Below the pieces are notes generated by a model. It saw nothing but the letters and a program-made list of their open reading frames with translations, was not told the origin of the DNA and searched no databases. This document shows positions 1-11,000 of a stretch of 64,000 nucleotides of DNA, one piece after another. The DNA is taken from the NCBI RefSeq assembly GCF_030269925.1, contig NC_085116.1, positions 14,322,001 through 14,386,000 of the forward strand, read 5' to 3'. The stretch comes from Bombyx mori (taxonomy: Eukaryota; Arthropoda; Insecta; Lepidoptera; Bombycidae). How positions within the stretch are numbered: the stretch's first letter is position 1; each line of letters opens with the position of its first letter. Both the position numbers and the translations under genes were made by a program.

Positions 1-258
1 TCGATGATTACGTAAAGCATCTATAAACAACTAAAACAGTCAGCCTCCGTCACTATCAATCTGTTATTTACACAGCGTACACCTTCCAAGTATTCCACTC
101 GTAGCCATATAACCGGTACCTTTATTCGGAGCCCATAAAAACTTCAATTTTAAAATTCCACAGCTCGGGCCTATCTAATTGACATTAATGTATCCGGAAA
201 TAAATTAAAGCGCAAGAGCAAATTTGATAAAAGGGTTCCGGATATCTTCGATGTTTAT

Positions 259-677
259 CTATATATTAATACGTGAAGCAAAAACTTTGTATCCCTTTTT
301 ACGAAAATTGCGCGGACGGAGGAGTATGAAATTTCTCACACTTATAGAAAATATAGAGAAGAAGTGCACAATGCTAATATTTTTTTTAAATAATGCATAA
401 AAGATACATTAAATCAATAAATAAAAACTTACACACACTACATACCATGTATTTGACGCACACACGCACGCATACTATTTATTGTCAAACTTTTGTTCTT
501 GACGTCTGTTGTCAAATTGAGAATAGATTAAATATTGTTTGCCTTTGTTAACATTTTTTATAGTGTAGTCTTGGCGAAATTTGTGATTATAGAAGTATAA
601 AATACAATCATAATAGTGTACAAACTTACAATTCCAATTAATTATAGTCGAATTTCGACTACTGCGGGACCTCTAGT
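259..677 (+). mobile_element. Helitron-like non-autonomous element
   Basis: The sequence starts with TCTATATATTAATACG after an A and ends with CTAG before a T, as expected for Helitron termini inserted at an A-T site. It has no coding capacity. The first 100 bases recur in inverted orientation at 59193-59303, which supports a dispersed family. The 3' end is assigned only from the CTAG motif. Confidence 0.5.
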
Positions 678-732
678 AATAATTAATGTTCGCCATGACG
701 GGTTGTCGGTTTGTTCCTTGATAGGAATCTGC

Positions 733-842
733 TACCGGCAGGCAGCGGATTAGCTCTGCCCCTGGCATTGATGAAACCCATGGGCAACAGTAACCACCTA
801 CCATCAGGTGGGCCGTATGCCTACAAGGGCAATACATAAAAA
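733..842 (+). repeat. 5'-truncated LINE 3' tail (BMC1-like?)
   Basis: The segment begins near GGCAGCGGATTAGCTCTG and ends GGGCAATACATAAAAAA. The same tail occurs at 4583-4699, 20331-20455 (inverted) and 31160-31270. The short A-rich end and ragged 5' ends suggest a non-LTR retrotransposon. BMC1 is suggested from memory only. Confidence 0.6.
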
Positions 843-2133
843 ACATAACATAATGAGTTTCTCGCGGGATTTTTTCAATGGGTCGCAATTACAATCCAGT
901 GGTAAATTCTGCGAAGTACTGCTCTTGCTACCAGTGCTGGAATATAGTCCCTTAACCTATCGGCGAATACTTAGCGGAAAAAAAGGAATCTATGTTTTTT
1001 TTTGTATTCTAGGTTTACAGGCTGTCGGTGTATTTTGCCTTCGTCTTTGCCCTATAATTTTGAAACACTTTCAAATTAGATTGACCTAAATCTGTCTATC
1101 GACGTAATAGAAAATTTCATTGTCATTATCACCAACTTTAAATCGTCCGATTAAATTGGAAATTTGTATGAGTATTCAGGATCGATGAAAATATCGTGAT
1201 TTCATTATTTTACCTTAATTCGGGCAGGTTAGCCGGGATAAGGAGAATTAAAATTAATTTGGTTCTTATGGTATTTTCTAAATTATGGACTTTTTCTAAA
1301 TTATATAATGTAAATGGACTTTTTCTAAATTATATTTATGGGCACATGAGCGCGCGGCATTGGGACACAAAATTGAAATTTCAAACGTATTACATAACAG
1401 CTGAAATAGTCGCACTAGTGAAACCAATCCAAATTGTGTGCTTTATTATCATAAAGCACTATCAATTTGGCTGGTTTGCTTTTCGATACAGTATTAGTTT
1501 TTTCATGGTAAAAGTCGATCATGAACACGCAAAATCATGACACGAGGTAAATAATAACAAATAGAACATAATATATAGTTTAATTCACAGAATTTGAATA
1601 AAGACCCAGTTTCTTCTCACGGTACGAGCAGCGCATCTAACTAACGGACGCATGAGAAACCATTACCGGTGTTAAAAAAGAAGCCCAAGTTTTTTTAAAC
1701 CGCCTACTTCCTACTGCTTTTATTCCATTAGTGTAAATTTAAAATCGCCGTCAAACTATTTTACAAATAACATAATCGAATCAAAATAACAGATCACCTT
1801 TCGCCTTTTAAGTAATTTATCATTATCGATTTTGTAACTTAGTTCTCTAAAAAATATAATTAAAATGTCACTTTTAAAACGTTCTTTTTAAAATCGTTGA
1901 AGGTGTTTTATTTATTTTTATGTAGTTTATTACGTTTTTATTTTCGAATTTTTAAGGACGCGTCCACTCACTTAAAAAGGAAGGACCGATGTCGGAAAGT
2001 GAAAATAGCTGTGTTTAGAAATGAAAAAATCCCAAGTTGTCAAGATGGTTCAATTGGCTTTCGAATTTCACATTCAACCGCTTTCTTGTGGATTGCCTTA
2101 AGGTATTATTTGCGATAATCCTTGCTCTCCATT

Positions 2134-2398
2134 TTACCAGCGCACAACCGGAGCATCACGACAGGAGAAATGTTCATCCATACTAACTGGAATCACCACG
2201 CTGATGGTAGATCCCTTTCCAGATATTATTTCGTCCATGGGCCTTCCGGCTCTGAAGGGAAGTCCCTTTGGCGGTTTTTCTTTCCGCGTTATGGTTCTTA
2301 GTGGTAAACATAGCTGTGCCTCTGGAATTGTTGACGTGACCACTCACATAAGTGGACTTGTCTTCATTCGAAATCAACAACAAATATATACTTAGCAT
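2134..2398. other. Coding-like patch, identity unknown
   Basis: Open frames occur on both strands across the same 200-265 bases: 63 residues on plus from 2204, 69 on minus from 2343 and 71 on minus from 2398. Base composition is more GC-rich than the flanks. I recognise no domain. It could be the remnant of a transposon ORF, an unlinked exon of a neighbouring gene, or chance. Confidence 0.15.
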
Positions 2399-3007
2399 TT
2401 AATTATACGAGTATTATAGATTATCCCACAGAAAAGTGCCTTCGTCAAAACCAAGTTACGCTCGTCAATATAGGCGGTGATTTGTCAAAGATCTCAAAAA
2501 TGATTTAAAGTACACAGATTAGATTATATAATAGACACTATTATAATTATTAATCAAATACTATTTTGGTTATATACGATGCGAGACTGCTTGATTTTAA
2601 GATTTATCGCGCGCTTTGATTAATGTCTCTCAAACATTATGATTAATCAAACGCTGTGAACGGAAGCGATAAAAAAGATTGAAAATTAAAATCAATTTCT
2701 CGCGTTTATAAACGAGAACTATTATTATCAAACGAATAGGTATGTATTTGAAATCAAGTAGACACAATTATAATTTTATTTACGGTCTAATGTCTTATTA
2801 AAATTTGTTTATTATCATTTGGTCATGGTCCTCCATAAAAGTAATTTTAATTATGTCGAAAATCCGCGAAAACCGAAGAAAAGACTTGCCAAATACGACT
2901 TGGAAATAGTGAACAATATCAGGGGGCTAGAATAGTTCGTGACCACGAAAACTGTAAGAATTAATATGATGACTACAAAAAAACTATATGAACAGTAGAG
3001 ATTAGTT

Positions 3008-3276
3008 TTTTTTTTTTATTGCTTAGATGGGTGGACGAGCTCACAGCCGACCTGGTGTTAAATGGTTACTGGAGCCCATAGACATCTTCAACGTAAATGC
3101 CACCCACCTTGAGATATGAGTTCTAAGGTCTCAGTATAGTTATAACGGCTGCCCCACCCTCCAAACCGAAAGGAATTTCCAAACCGAAAGGAATTACTGC
3201 TTCACCGCAGAAATAGGCAGGGTGGTGGTACCTACCCATGCGGACTCACAATAGGTCATACTACCAGTAAATCTCA
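3008..3276 (-). repeat. Bm1-type SINE with internal 18-bp duplication
   Basis: Read on minus, it carries the conserved body (GTAGGTACCACCACCC, GAAGCAGTAAT, CACCTTGAG complement) and ends in an A-rich tail, seen as a T-run at 3008-3018. An 18-bp segment is tandemly duplicated at 3161-3178 and 3179-3196. Confidence 0.85.
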
Positions 3277-3425
3277 GTAAAAACCGTGTTTAATAATATA
3301 AAAAATTAATCCCGTAATGTAACAGCCGAGATTCCGCCTGAGGGCGGTAGGCGGAGCATGTTGGAGTCAAACCGACAAAACCTTCTTTCTCTCAATTGCC
3401 TATAGGCCTCGGATGAGATAAAAGT

Positions 3426-3475
3426 GAATTAAGGCAGATGAGGAAAATTGGAATTAAGGCAGATGAGGACAATTG
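3426..3475 (+). repeat. 25-bp tandem duplication
   Basis: Two adjacent 25-bp copies beginning GAATTAAGGCAGATGAGG differ at one base. They sit in an unassigned stretch, 3300-3720, which is GC-richer than its surroundings and may be an old repeat. Confidence 0.8.
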
Positions 3476-4516
3476 GATTGGTCTTGGCTCGGAGTATATG
3501 AACACTATCGTTGCGAGTTGTCGGCCTTATGAACCACCCTGACCTCTCGCCTGGCTAAATATTCCAAGGCCACCTAATCGGTACCACCAACTCACACCCC
3601 CGGGATATCCTATTGATTCAGAAGCAGCATTGGGTAATGTGATCCTTCTGATCGCTCTTACGCAAAACGTGTATACAGCAGCTTGTTTCTTATGTCTCCC
3701 CCTCTCTATCTCTTCCTCCTAATAGGTTGCAGCATATTAACGCCACAGTTATATCTCTCAATACGAGTACACCTTTGGAAGCTACTTACCACCGCTTGAT
3801 TTTTATGAAAATGACTGTATGTCCTATCAGCAAGCAATAATGGCTTTATTATACCGCAATAAGTACATAACAAACAGACGGTAGCTTGATACAATTTAAC
3901 TAAGAGCACAGATTAAAACTAACGATGTACTTAATCATTGGGGTCTATTCGTTTTCAGAAACAAACCCAAAAGATTTTAACAGCTCATCTATCTTATCCA
4001 ATAAAAAAAGAGAAAATGGTAACGGTAATGATATACAACACACATGCATTAAGTAGTTTTACAGCATTTATCTTTCTATCTATCCGTATTTCAATTATAG
4101 TTAAAGGTCTCAAATTTCGTAGAGCCACTTATAATCAAACGCCAATTCAATTCAATCACTAAGTCACATTGTAGGGTATGGATCATTAAAATTTATAATT
4201 TCCTATAAATTAAATCGTGCAAGTTAGAGATACCAATCTATGTGGAACAGTAAACATTAGTAATCAATATTTCAACAACATTCCGGGTCGATGTTTTTAT
4301 TGGGAAGTGAATTTCACTCATTTGAATGTGGAACAATGGCTGGCTTCTTGTCAGTTGTATAATACTATGAATTTAGAAATCATCATTTAAAGTCACAAAA
4401 ATACACAGGGTTCGAACCATTTTCAAAGACGAAGGATAAATATTCGAAATGTTAAACATAATAATATGTATTTGACTGAGATATTTAGTACTTTGCAATG
4501 TAGTTACAGTCTAACA

Positions 4517-5000
4517 CGGTTTTTCCCGACGGAGCGCTATGACATGTCCTTCTTCAAACGAGGCTTGTGGAGAATATTAAACGGTAGGCAGCGGCTTGGC
4601 TCTGCCCCTGGCATTACTGAGGTCCATGGGCGACGGTAACCACTCACCATCAGGTGGGCCGTATGCTCGTCTGCCTACAAGGGCAATAAAAAAAAAAAAC
4701 GTGGGACCCAGGCCCCATAAGGTGGCAAGTTCATAAATAAGGAGGGCAATCGCACTAAATGAATATAGAAAAGCTGTATTAAAATTATTTTGAATTTGAA
4801 TTTCAGTTTTTTATTTATATGTTTTGAAATATTACTTACTGTGTGTTTGATAACAATTTCATAGTGATCTGTTCCCTAAAACCTATCATTTATGTTTCTT
4901 AAGTGAGCAATTTTTTTATGTTACAAATTATGTATGGGGGGCATAAAAAATTTAGAAATATTACAGTGGGGCATGGCACAAAAAAGGTTGGGAAACACTG
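4517..5000 (-). mobile_element. hAT-like MITE interrupted by a LINE tail
   Basis: The ends are related inverted repeats, CGGTTTTTCCCGACG on the left and GGTTGGGAAACACTG on the right. They are flanked by the 8-bp duplication GTCTAACA (4509-4516 and 5001-5008), the length typical of hAT transposition. The interior matches the inverted copy at 31825-32366. A LINE tail has inserted at 4532-4699. Confidence 0.75.
4532..4699 (+). repeat. LINE 3' tail (BMC1-like?) inside the hAT-like MITE
   Basis: It ends in GGGCAATAAAAAAAA and includes the GCAGCGGCTTGGCTCTG segment shared with 733-842. The MITE sequence resumes at CGTGGG immediately after the A-run. The insertion therefore postdates the MITE and defines about 168 bases of the tail. 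Confidence 0.7.
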
Positions 5001-5163
5001 GTCTAACATCAACCGCCAAACGAACCCTATGGCTCGTGTGTTTGGACATTCGACCGCATATTGTAAGACGTGTCTGTCAGAAATGTTCCTATCGTTCCCC
5101 GCGTCAATGTTTCATAAGTATATCAGCGTAATGCTAGTAATTTGAGTAAAACATTTTTTTTTA

Positions 5164-5330
5164 ATGCTGAGTTGGTTTGTTGACTACACGACTCACTTGT
5201 TGTTATGTGCTTAAAGGAACCCGTAAACAACACAACCCCTAATATCACCACACACTTTGAGATATGAGGCCGAAATTTCATTTCTAGTTTATAACAACTA
5301 TCCTATCCCACAAACCCGAACACATGGCTA
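5164..5330 (-). repeat. Highly diverged Bm1-type SINE
   Basis: Only scattered blocks resemble Bm1 on minus (GAGATATGAG and the AACAACTATCCTATCCCAC region). This is an old copy and the assignment is weak. Confidence 0.4.
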
Positions 5331-5902
5331 ATTAGTGACTAACTAGTCATTTTAGCACCATTCGGCAAAGTTTTTTAGTATGCGTTTACAATACACCAAT
5401 ACCAATTTCACTCGAACTATTCACGTTACAGACTTAGAGATATTTTTTATATATTTTCTGTCAAACACATCGTAAACAATGCGACGAAGAAAGCTGTTAA
5501 CGATTCATCCTATTTTGTAAAATGAATACATTAAAAATAATATTTAACATAACAAAAACAAAAGTTTAATAATGTTTTTGAGATGTTCTTTTGAATTTTT
5601 CACAACGCATGGTTTTAGTTCTAGTTTAAGAAACACAGCACCAAAGCGTGTACATAGTACTAAATTAAAAAAATAAAACATTTATCATGTCCTCCTCGAT
5701 CATATAATTTATTGTGTATAAGCTAACGACGTAGGAATTGGGACATTCATATCACCGACTCAATCTTCACATCCTTTTCCTATTATATCCCTTTTGATAT
5801 CCTCAATGTCCCATGGAGCTCGATTGAAACGACCTCAATTTGAATTTTATAGACGGAAGGGTCAAGGAAAACATTGCTTAAAGTATATGTAAATATATTT
5901 TA

Positions 5903-5999
5903 ATCTATGGATAGTTTGGAAAGCACTCATGGAAGAAATGTTTGAAGATTTATATCTATGGATAGCTTGGAAAGCGGTCATGGCAAAAATGTTTGAAGA
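5903..5999 (+). repeat. Two-copy imperfect tandem repeat, period 51
   Basis: The 46-bp segments 5903-5948 and 5954-5999, each starting ATCTATGGATAG and ending TTTGAAGA, differ at a few bases. Confidence 0.75.
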
Positions 6000-6046
6000 A
6001 ATCATCGAATTTTCAGTATTTTTAAATCTTTCGCCACCTTACTTTA

Positions 6047-6240
6047 CGGGTGGTAGGACGTCTTGTGAGTCGACATAGGTAGGTACCACCGCCCTGCCTA
6101 TTTCTGCAGTGAAGCAGTAATGCGTTTTGGTTTGAAGGGTGGAGTAGCCGTTGTATTGTAAAACTGAGACTTAGAACTGATTTTTCAAGATGGACGGTGG
6201 CATTAATTAACCTGGTTGATTTCTGTGGTTTCCAGTGACC
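6047..6240 (+). repeat. Diverged Bm1-type SINE
   Basis: GGTGGTAGGACGTCTTGTGA, GTAGGTACCACCGCC and GTGAAGCAGTAATGCG are present in order. The 3' half is degenerate. Confidence 0.75.
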
Positions 6241-6342
6241 AGATAGTGATATCGTCCAAACGTCTTAGGATTTAAGAAAAAAATAACAACCTGATCCCAT
6301 GAGACTTTTTTCGAAGTTTTGAAGAAGACGAAGTTTCAATTT

Positions 6343-6440
6343 TATTGTATAACTGCTATCTCACCCTAAAAATCGGACCACACGACCACTTTGCGGCAGA
6401 CATTGGCAGAGTCGTGGTACCTACCCGTGCGAGCTCAAAA
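6343..6440 (-). repeat. Diverged Bm1-type SINE fragment
   Basis: The complement carries GTGGTACCTACCCGTGCG and the TATAACTGCTATCTCACCC block of the Bm1 body. Both ends are missing. Confidence 0.55.
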
Positions 6441-6907
6441 TACGCTTTACCGGTACATGACCCAAAATGCACACAAGATCTTCTAAATTTCATTAACAAT
6501 TCAAAAATCATAGCGAATCATTCACGATTTGAGTTCGCTGAGCAGCTGTTTTTGATTGACGTGTTTCATTGCTGGGTTTTCTTAAAAGTAAAATAATGTA
6601 TTTTTTATGAAACTTATGTTTCATTTAGCTGTACTAACATGAAGGAACTTAAATAATGCTAATAAAACGTTTAAAAAGTATGATTTTTTTTAAATCAGGA
6701 TCGGTTTTTCTTCCGTCCCATTATCATTCATTAGTACTATCGTCTGTCTTCGTTTTCGGAAGCGGTCTCCTAACACCCTTTATATATCTACGTACGTAGA
6801 TCGTAGTCTCTGGTAGTAATAACACAGGGAATCCTAATTTGAGGTCGGATGACCGTGCGTGATTGCTTCACAGTTAGTTAGTCAGTAAAATTAAATGTTA
6901 ACAAAAT

Positions 6908-6930
6908 CACACACACACACACACACATAC
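6908..6930 (+). repeat. (CA)n microsatellite
   Basis: A run of about ten CA units with one interruption. Confidence 0.9.
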
Positions 6931-6987
6931 ACGAAACACACAATAGCGAAATGAAAACACGTATATCTAAATAAAATTTCCAATAAA

Positions 6988-6993
6988 TTTATT
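6988..6993 (-). terminator. Putative poly(A) signal of white
   Basis: AATAAA on the minus strand lies about 129 bases past the white stop codon. It is the first canonical hexamer after the C-rich 3' UTR, so the transcript probably ends about 10-30 bases further (roughly 6960-6978). No cDNA supports this here. Confidence 0.55.
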
Positions 6994-7070
6994 CTCAAAA
7001 AACAAATACAGGTAAAAAGATATCGGAATACGATTGATGATTTGTTCGTAGTTGGGTGTTAGGAAGGGAC

Positions 7071-7121
7071 GGGGGGGTTGGGGGGACCGGGGGGACTGGG
7101 GGGCCCTGGACGTTTGGGGGG
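7071..7121 (+). other. G-run tract (quadruplex-prone) abutting the white stop codon
   Basis: G-runs of 7, 6, 6 and 6 lie at 7071-7077, 7080-7085, 7089-7094 and 7098-7103, separated by loops of 2-3 bases. A fifth run lies at 7116-7121. The tract is on the template strand, so the white mRNA carries the C-rich complement immediately after its stop codon. Confidence 0.7.
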
Positions 7122-7223
7122 TCACTTGGCCCTGCGCGTCCTCCACAGCAGGGCGAGGTACGCCAGAAATCTGAAGCCGACGAATAACAAGATCATGTTC
7201 ACCACGTCCATCGCGAAATCGTC
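7122..7223 (-). CDS. white: white exon 13 (C-terminus and stop)
   Basis: It codes residues 655-687, starting [19 protein letters not shown] and ending RTRRAK before TGA. The hydrophobic stretch is the last transmembrane helix. The acceptor is CGCAG at 7228-7224. Confidence 0.93.
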   Translation of the reverse strand, partial: DDFAMDVVNMILLFVGFRFLAYLALLWRTRRAK

Positions 7224-7551
7224 CTGCGAAACAATTAAACGTATAAAACTAATGATCTCGAAAACAAAACCAAAAGGTCGAAAGCGCCGTATTCCGAGCA
7301 CGCAAAAATCAACTTAACTAAAATCACAATAGAGGAATTTAAACACGGTCTGTACCTAAATATGTTGCCTGGTTTTCAGATTGATGAATGCTGTAACAGT
7401 ATCAAAGATAATAGTGACTTGGGGCAGTGTGTAACGAAAAGCTTAGCACTAGCTTATCTATCTATCTAATTCAAGGTATTTTCTGGACAATATCAGTCAT
7501 TTAGGATGAAAAAAAAATTAGCGATCACATCAAATCAAAATTTCCATCAAA

Positions 7552-7594
<43 letters not shown>

Positions 7595-8040
7595 GGTCGA
7601 GGTACTTATTATATTATGGGTTTCCCATAGACTTCAAAACGATTTCAGTGTAATTTGAGGAAAATCTTCAGATTTGTAAATTTTGAATGATATCCAAAGT
7701 CTATTATTATTTAATTGATTATATATTATTTAGATACTACGCGTATTTAATAAAGGTTATATAAAGAGAAATTACAGCATCTTCAACAAATAATGAAAAG
7801 TTAGAAATACATCAAATCGGTGCTGTAATATAAAAGAGTCGATTGATATAGACAAAACTTCGAAATCAATATTCAAATATCAATTGTATCATCATATATA
7901 ATAAGAATGCAACGAAACGAATTAGAACAAAGCACTAAAACTCAACATTGATTACCAAACGCATTTCAAAGACATTGATATTAAACTCGGTCTTAAGTTA
8001 AGATCAGAAGCGATTAGCGGTCGACGCGATAATATTCTAA

Positions 8041-8071
<31 letters not shown>

Positions 8072-11000
8072 CGGTCCCTTACTGCTGAGGATCGTGACTC
8101 CGTCCGATTCCGTCAACCAGCTGTCTCCATCGATCCCGTTTTGTAGCTTGGTGGAGTGCGTCGCTGACAGATACCCTCAGTTCCTCCGCTATTTGGTCCG
8201 ACCATCGTTTGGGACCTCTACCCCTAGGCCCTTTTCCCTCTATTTTACCGGTCACCACAAGGCAATATAATAAAAAAAATTGCGTAATTACTGGTGGTAG
8301 GACCTCTTGTGAGTCCGCACGGGTAGGTACCACCACCCCGCCTATTTTCTGCCGTGAAGCAGTAATGCGTTTCGGTTTGAAAGGTGGGGTAGCCGTTGTA
8401 ACTATACTTGAGGCCTTAGAACTTATGTCTTAAGGTGGGTGGCGCATTTACGTTTTAGATGTCTATGGGCTCCAGTAACCACTTAGCACCAGGTGGGCTG
8501 TGAGCTCGTCCACTCATCTAAGCAATAAAAAATATATATATATATAGTACATATATAATATTATATATCAATAATATTCTAACACACCTGTGAAAAGCTA
8601 AGCGTCTCCAGTACGACCTGTCCCGAAGCTGGACAGGTGAAGTTCTCCCTTGTGCAGGCGATAGTCTCCACGCCGGCCCACTGGTTGATGAGAAGCGCTT
8701 CGTTGCCGTAGTGGAACCAGGATAGATACGATATCCAACTTAAGTACGGTGGGACGGACCTGACGAAGACGGACGTGTAAATTTATTTGTAATCTGCCAG
8801 GCCGATATGAAACTAAATTGAAAGCCATATGGCCTATATTGCGTTGAACAAAGAAGTTGCTGAATCACGTCTAAGTATTAATGTTCCAAGCTCGTCTTGA
8901 TACTTCACTAATTGCACTCAATGAGCTGAACTATTAAAATGGAAGGCAGATGAGTCAATTTCTAATCTGGTAGTCATAGATTAGTACAACTTTAGTGCCA
9001 AGGGCGCCATAGCCAAATTCGCTATCGACCCCTTCTAAATACCATTTCGAGAGAAAAATCACAAATAAAAATCTATAGTAAATTTTATTAATTTAATGTA
9101 GCCAAAAGACTAATCTTGTATGGGTAATTCTTGGTTTTTAATTTTTAATTAGATAAAATAATGTACATTAGTTATAATGGTTTGTGGCATCATCCTGCCA
9201 CGGCTACCTGAGTGCGGACCTGCGCGCAAGAATCAGGTGATGCGTGCGCGCGCCAATCAGGAGCCAACGCGCGGCCGCGTTATCGCAGGTGACGCCGGGC
9301 TGCTGCGCCGGCAGTCCGCCACAAAGCCTCGTACTGATCGCGCGTTTCTCTCTCATTATTGTAAATTCATATATTTGTTAGTCGTTTGTTTTGTGTCTCG
9401 TTAATTTGTTAATAATCTGTAGTGTATCGTGTTGTCGCAATATATAACTATTTCTCGTATTGTTTCGTTTAATTTACCGACATCGATTTGCTTGTGGCCG
9501 GACGCCGTTCGGGTTCGATTCCTGGACGTATCGACTGTTAGTGGGTTGATACCTGAATATAACCCGCTACATTGGTGACCCCGACGTGATCGTGGATCGA
9601 CGTGCATCATGGCTTCCAAAAAAGATAAGAGCAGCGCGTCGACTAGCGAAGATACCGGCGGTAGCGGAGAAAACACAGGGCCGAACTCAGAGGTGAGCCG
9701 AGTGTCTGTACGAGTGCCGCCCTTCTGGCCTGAAGAACCGGAGGTGTGGTTTGCGCAAGTCGAAGGCCAATTTGCCCTCGCTGGCATAAATAGCGACAGC
9801 ACCATGTACCACACGGTGTCATCACAGCTCAACCAGGAGTACGCTAGGGTGATGAAAGACATCCTAACTGCACCACCGCTTATGGATAAATACAAAACGT
9901 TTAAAGAGCAGCTAATCCGTCGGATAACCGTGTCCAGAGAAAAAAAAACGCTACAGTTGCTGCAACACGAGGAGCTGGGAGATAGAAAGCCGAGCCAATT
10001 CCTACAACATCTACAGTACTTGGCCGGACCGGACATTCCGAGCGACTTTCTACGGACGGTGTGGACCAGTCGGTTACCTGTAAACATACAGACTGTTGTA
10101 GCATCACAACCAAAGCTGGACCTCGAAGGCGCAGCCGAGCTTGCCGACCGCATCGTGGACATAGTGCAGCCGTCAACACCAGTAATAGCCAGTGCCGGAT
10201 CAAGAACTACTTCGACAAGTACACCCAGTTCTACATTAGAGCTACGCATAGAAGCGCTGTCGAGGCAAGTAGAAGCACTTGTTAATATACAGAGCCGCCG
10301 TGGCAGACAGCATGGAAGACGCGACACCCGTTCCAGGTCAAACTCGCGCCACATACGCTCCAGGTCCAGAACTCAAACACGGCAACGACCAGACGACCAT
10401 CCACACTGCTGGTACCACTTTGAGTTTGGAGATAAGGCAAAGAAGTGTAGACAGCCGTGCAGCTACGCCTCGGAAAACTCCAAGGGAAACCGCTAGTGGC
10501 CTCAACCGGTTGTCCCGCGCCATCAGGCCGAATCTTCGTCGTAGAGCGAAAAAGTAAGGTGCAGTACCTGGTGGATACAGGGTCGGACTTATGCGTTTAC
10601 CCACGTACAGCAATACGAATTCCTGTACAAGCCAAAACAAAATACGAATTATACGCAGCGAATGGCACGATAATTGCTACTTACGGGCACGTTAACTTAC
10701 ATTTGGACCTAGGCCTTCGAAGAGACTTCCGATGGCGTTTCGTCATAGCTGATGTATCAAAGCCGATTATTGGCGTAGACTTTCTCAGCTTTTACAACCT
10801 GCTCGTAGATTGTAGAAACAAAAGGCTACTCGACGGACTCACATCACTTTTCGTCACAGCACCACACCGGGGACGGATCGACGAACTACAATCCGTTCGC
10901 ACAGTACTGAGCCATGAAGGTACGAAATACCACGACCTATTACGCCAGTATCCAGATATTACTCGGCCAGTTGGTAAACACGTTGATCCTAAGCATACCA

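Larger units (their letters stand above)
1..6969. other. Downstream flank of white; repeats only
   Basis: This AT-rich stretch lies 3' of the white gene. It holds a Helitron-like element, LINE tails, Bm1 SINE copies and a hAT-like MITE, all listed separately. Between these (1-258, 846-2133, 2399-3007, 3277-4508, 5331-5902, 6441-6907) I see no gene, RNA gene or regulatory motif that I can support. Confidence 0.6.
7224..8587 (-). other. white intron 12
   Basis: It contains an (AT)n run at 7555-7590, an RTE-type LINE end with a (CT)n tail at 8041-8250, and a Bm1 SINE at 8287-8531. Nothing else is recognised. Confidence 0.85.

Noticed and set aside
7078..7317. 79-codon Gly-rich plus ORF
   Set aside because: It translates the G-run tract and the antisense of exon 13.
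9401..10354. 317-codon minus ORF overlapping Gag
   Set aside because: It is the antisense shadow of gag and the LTR; the plus frame carries the CHCC finger and all family motifs.
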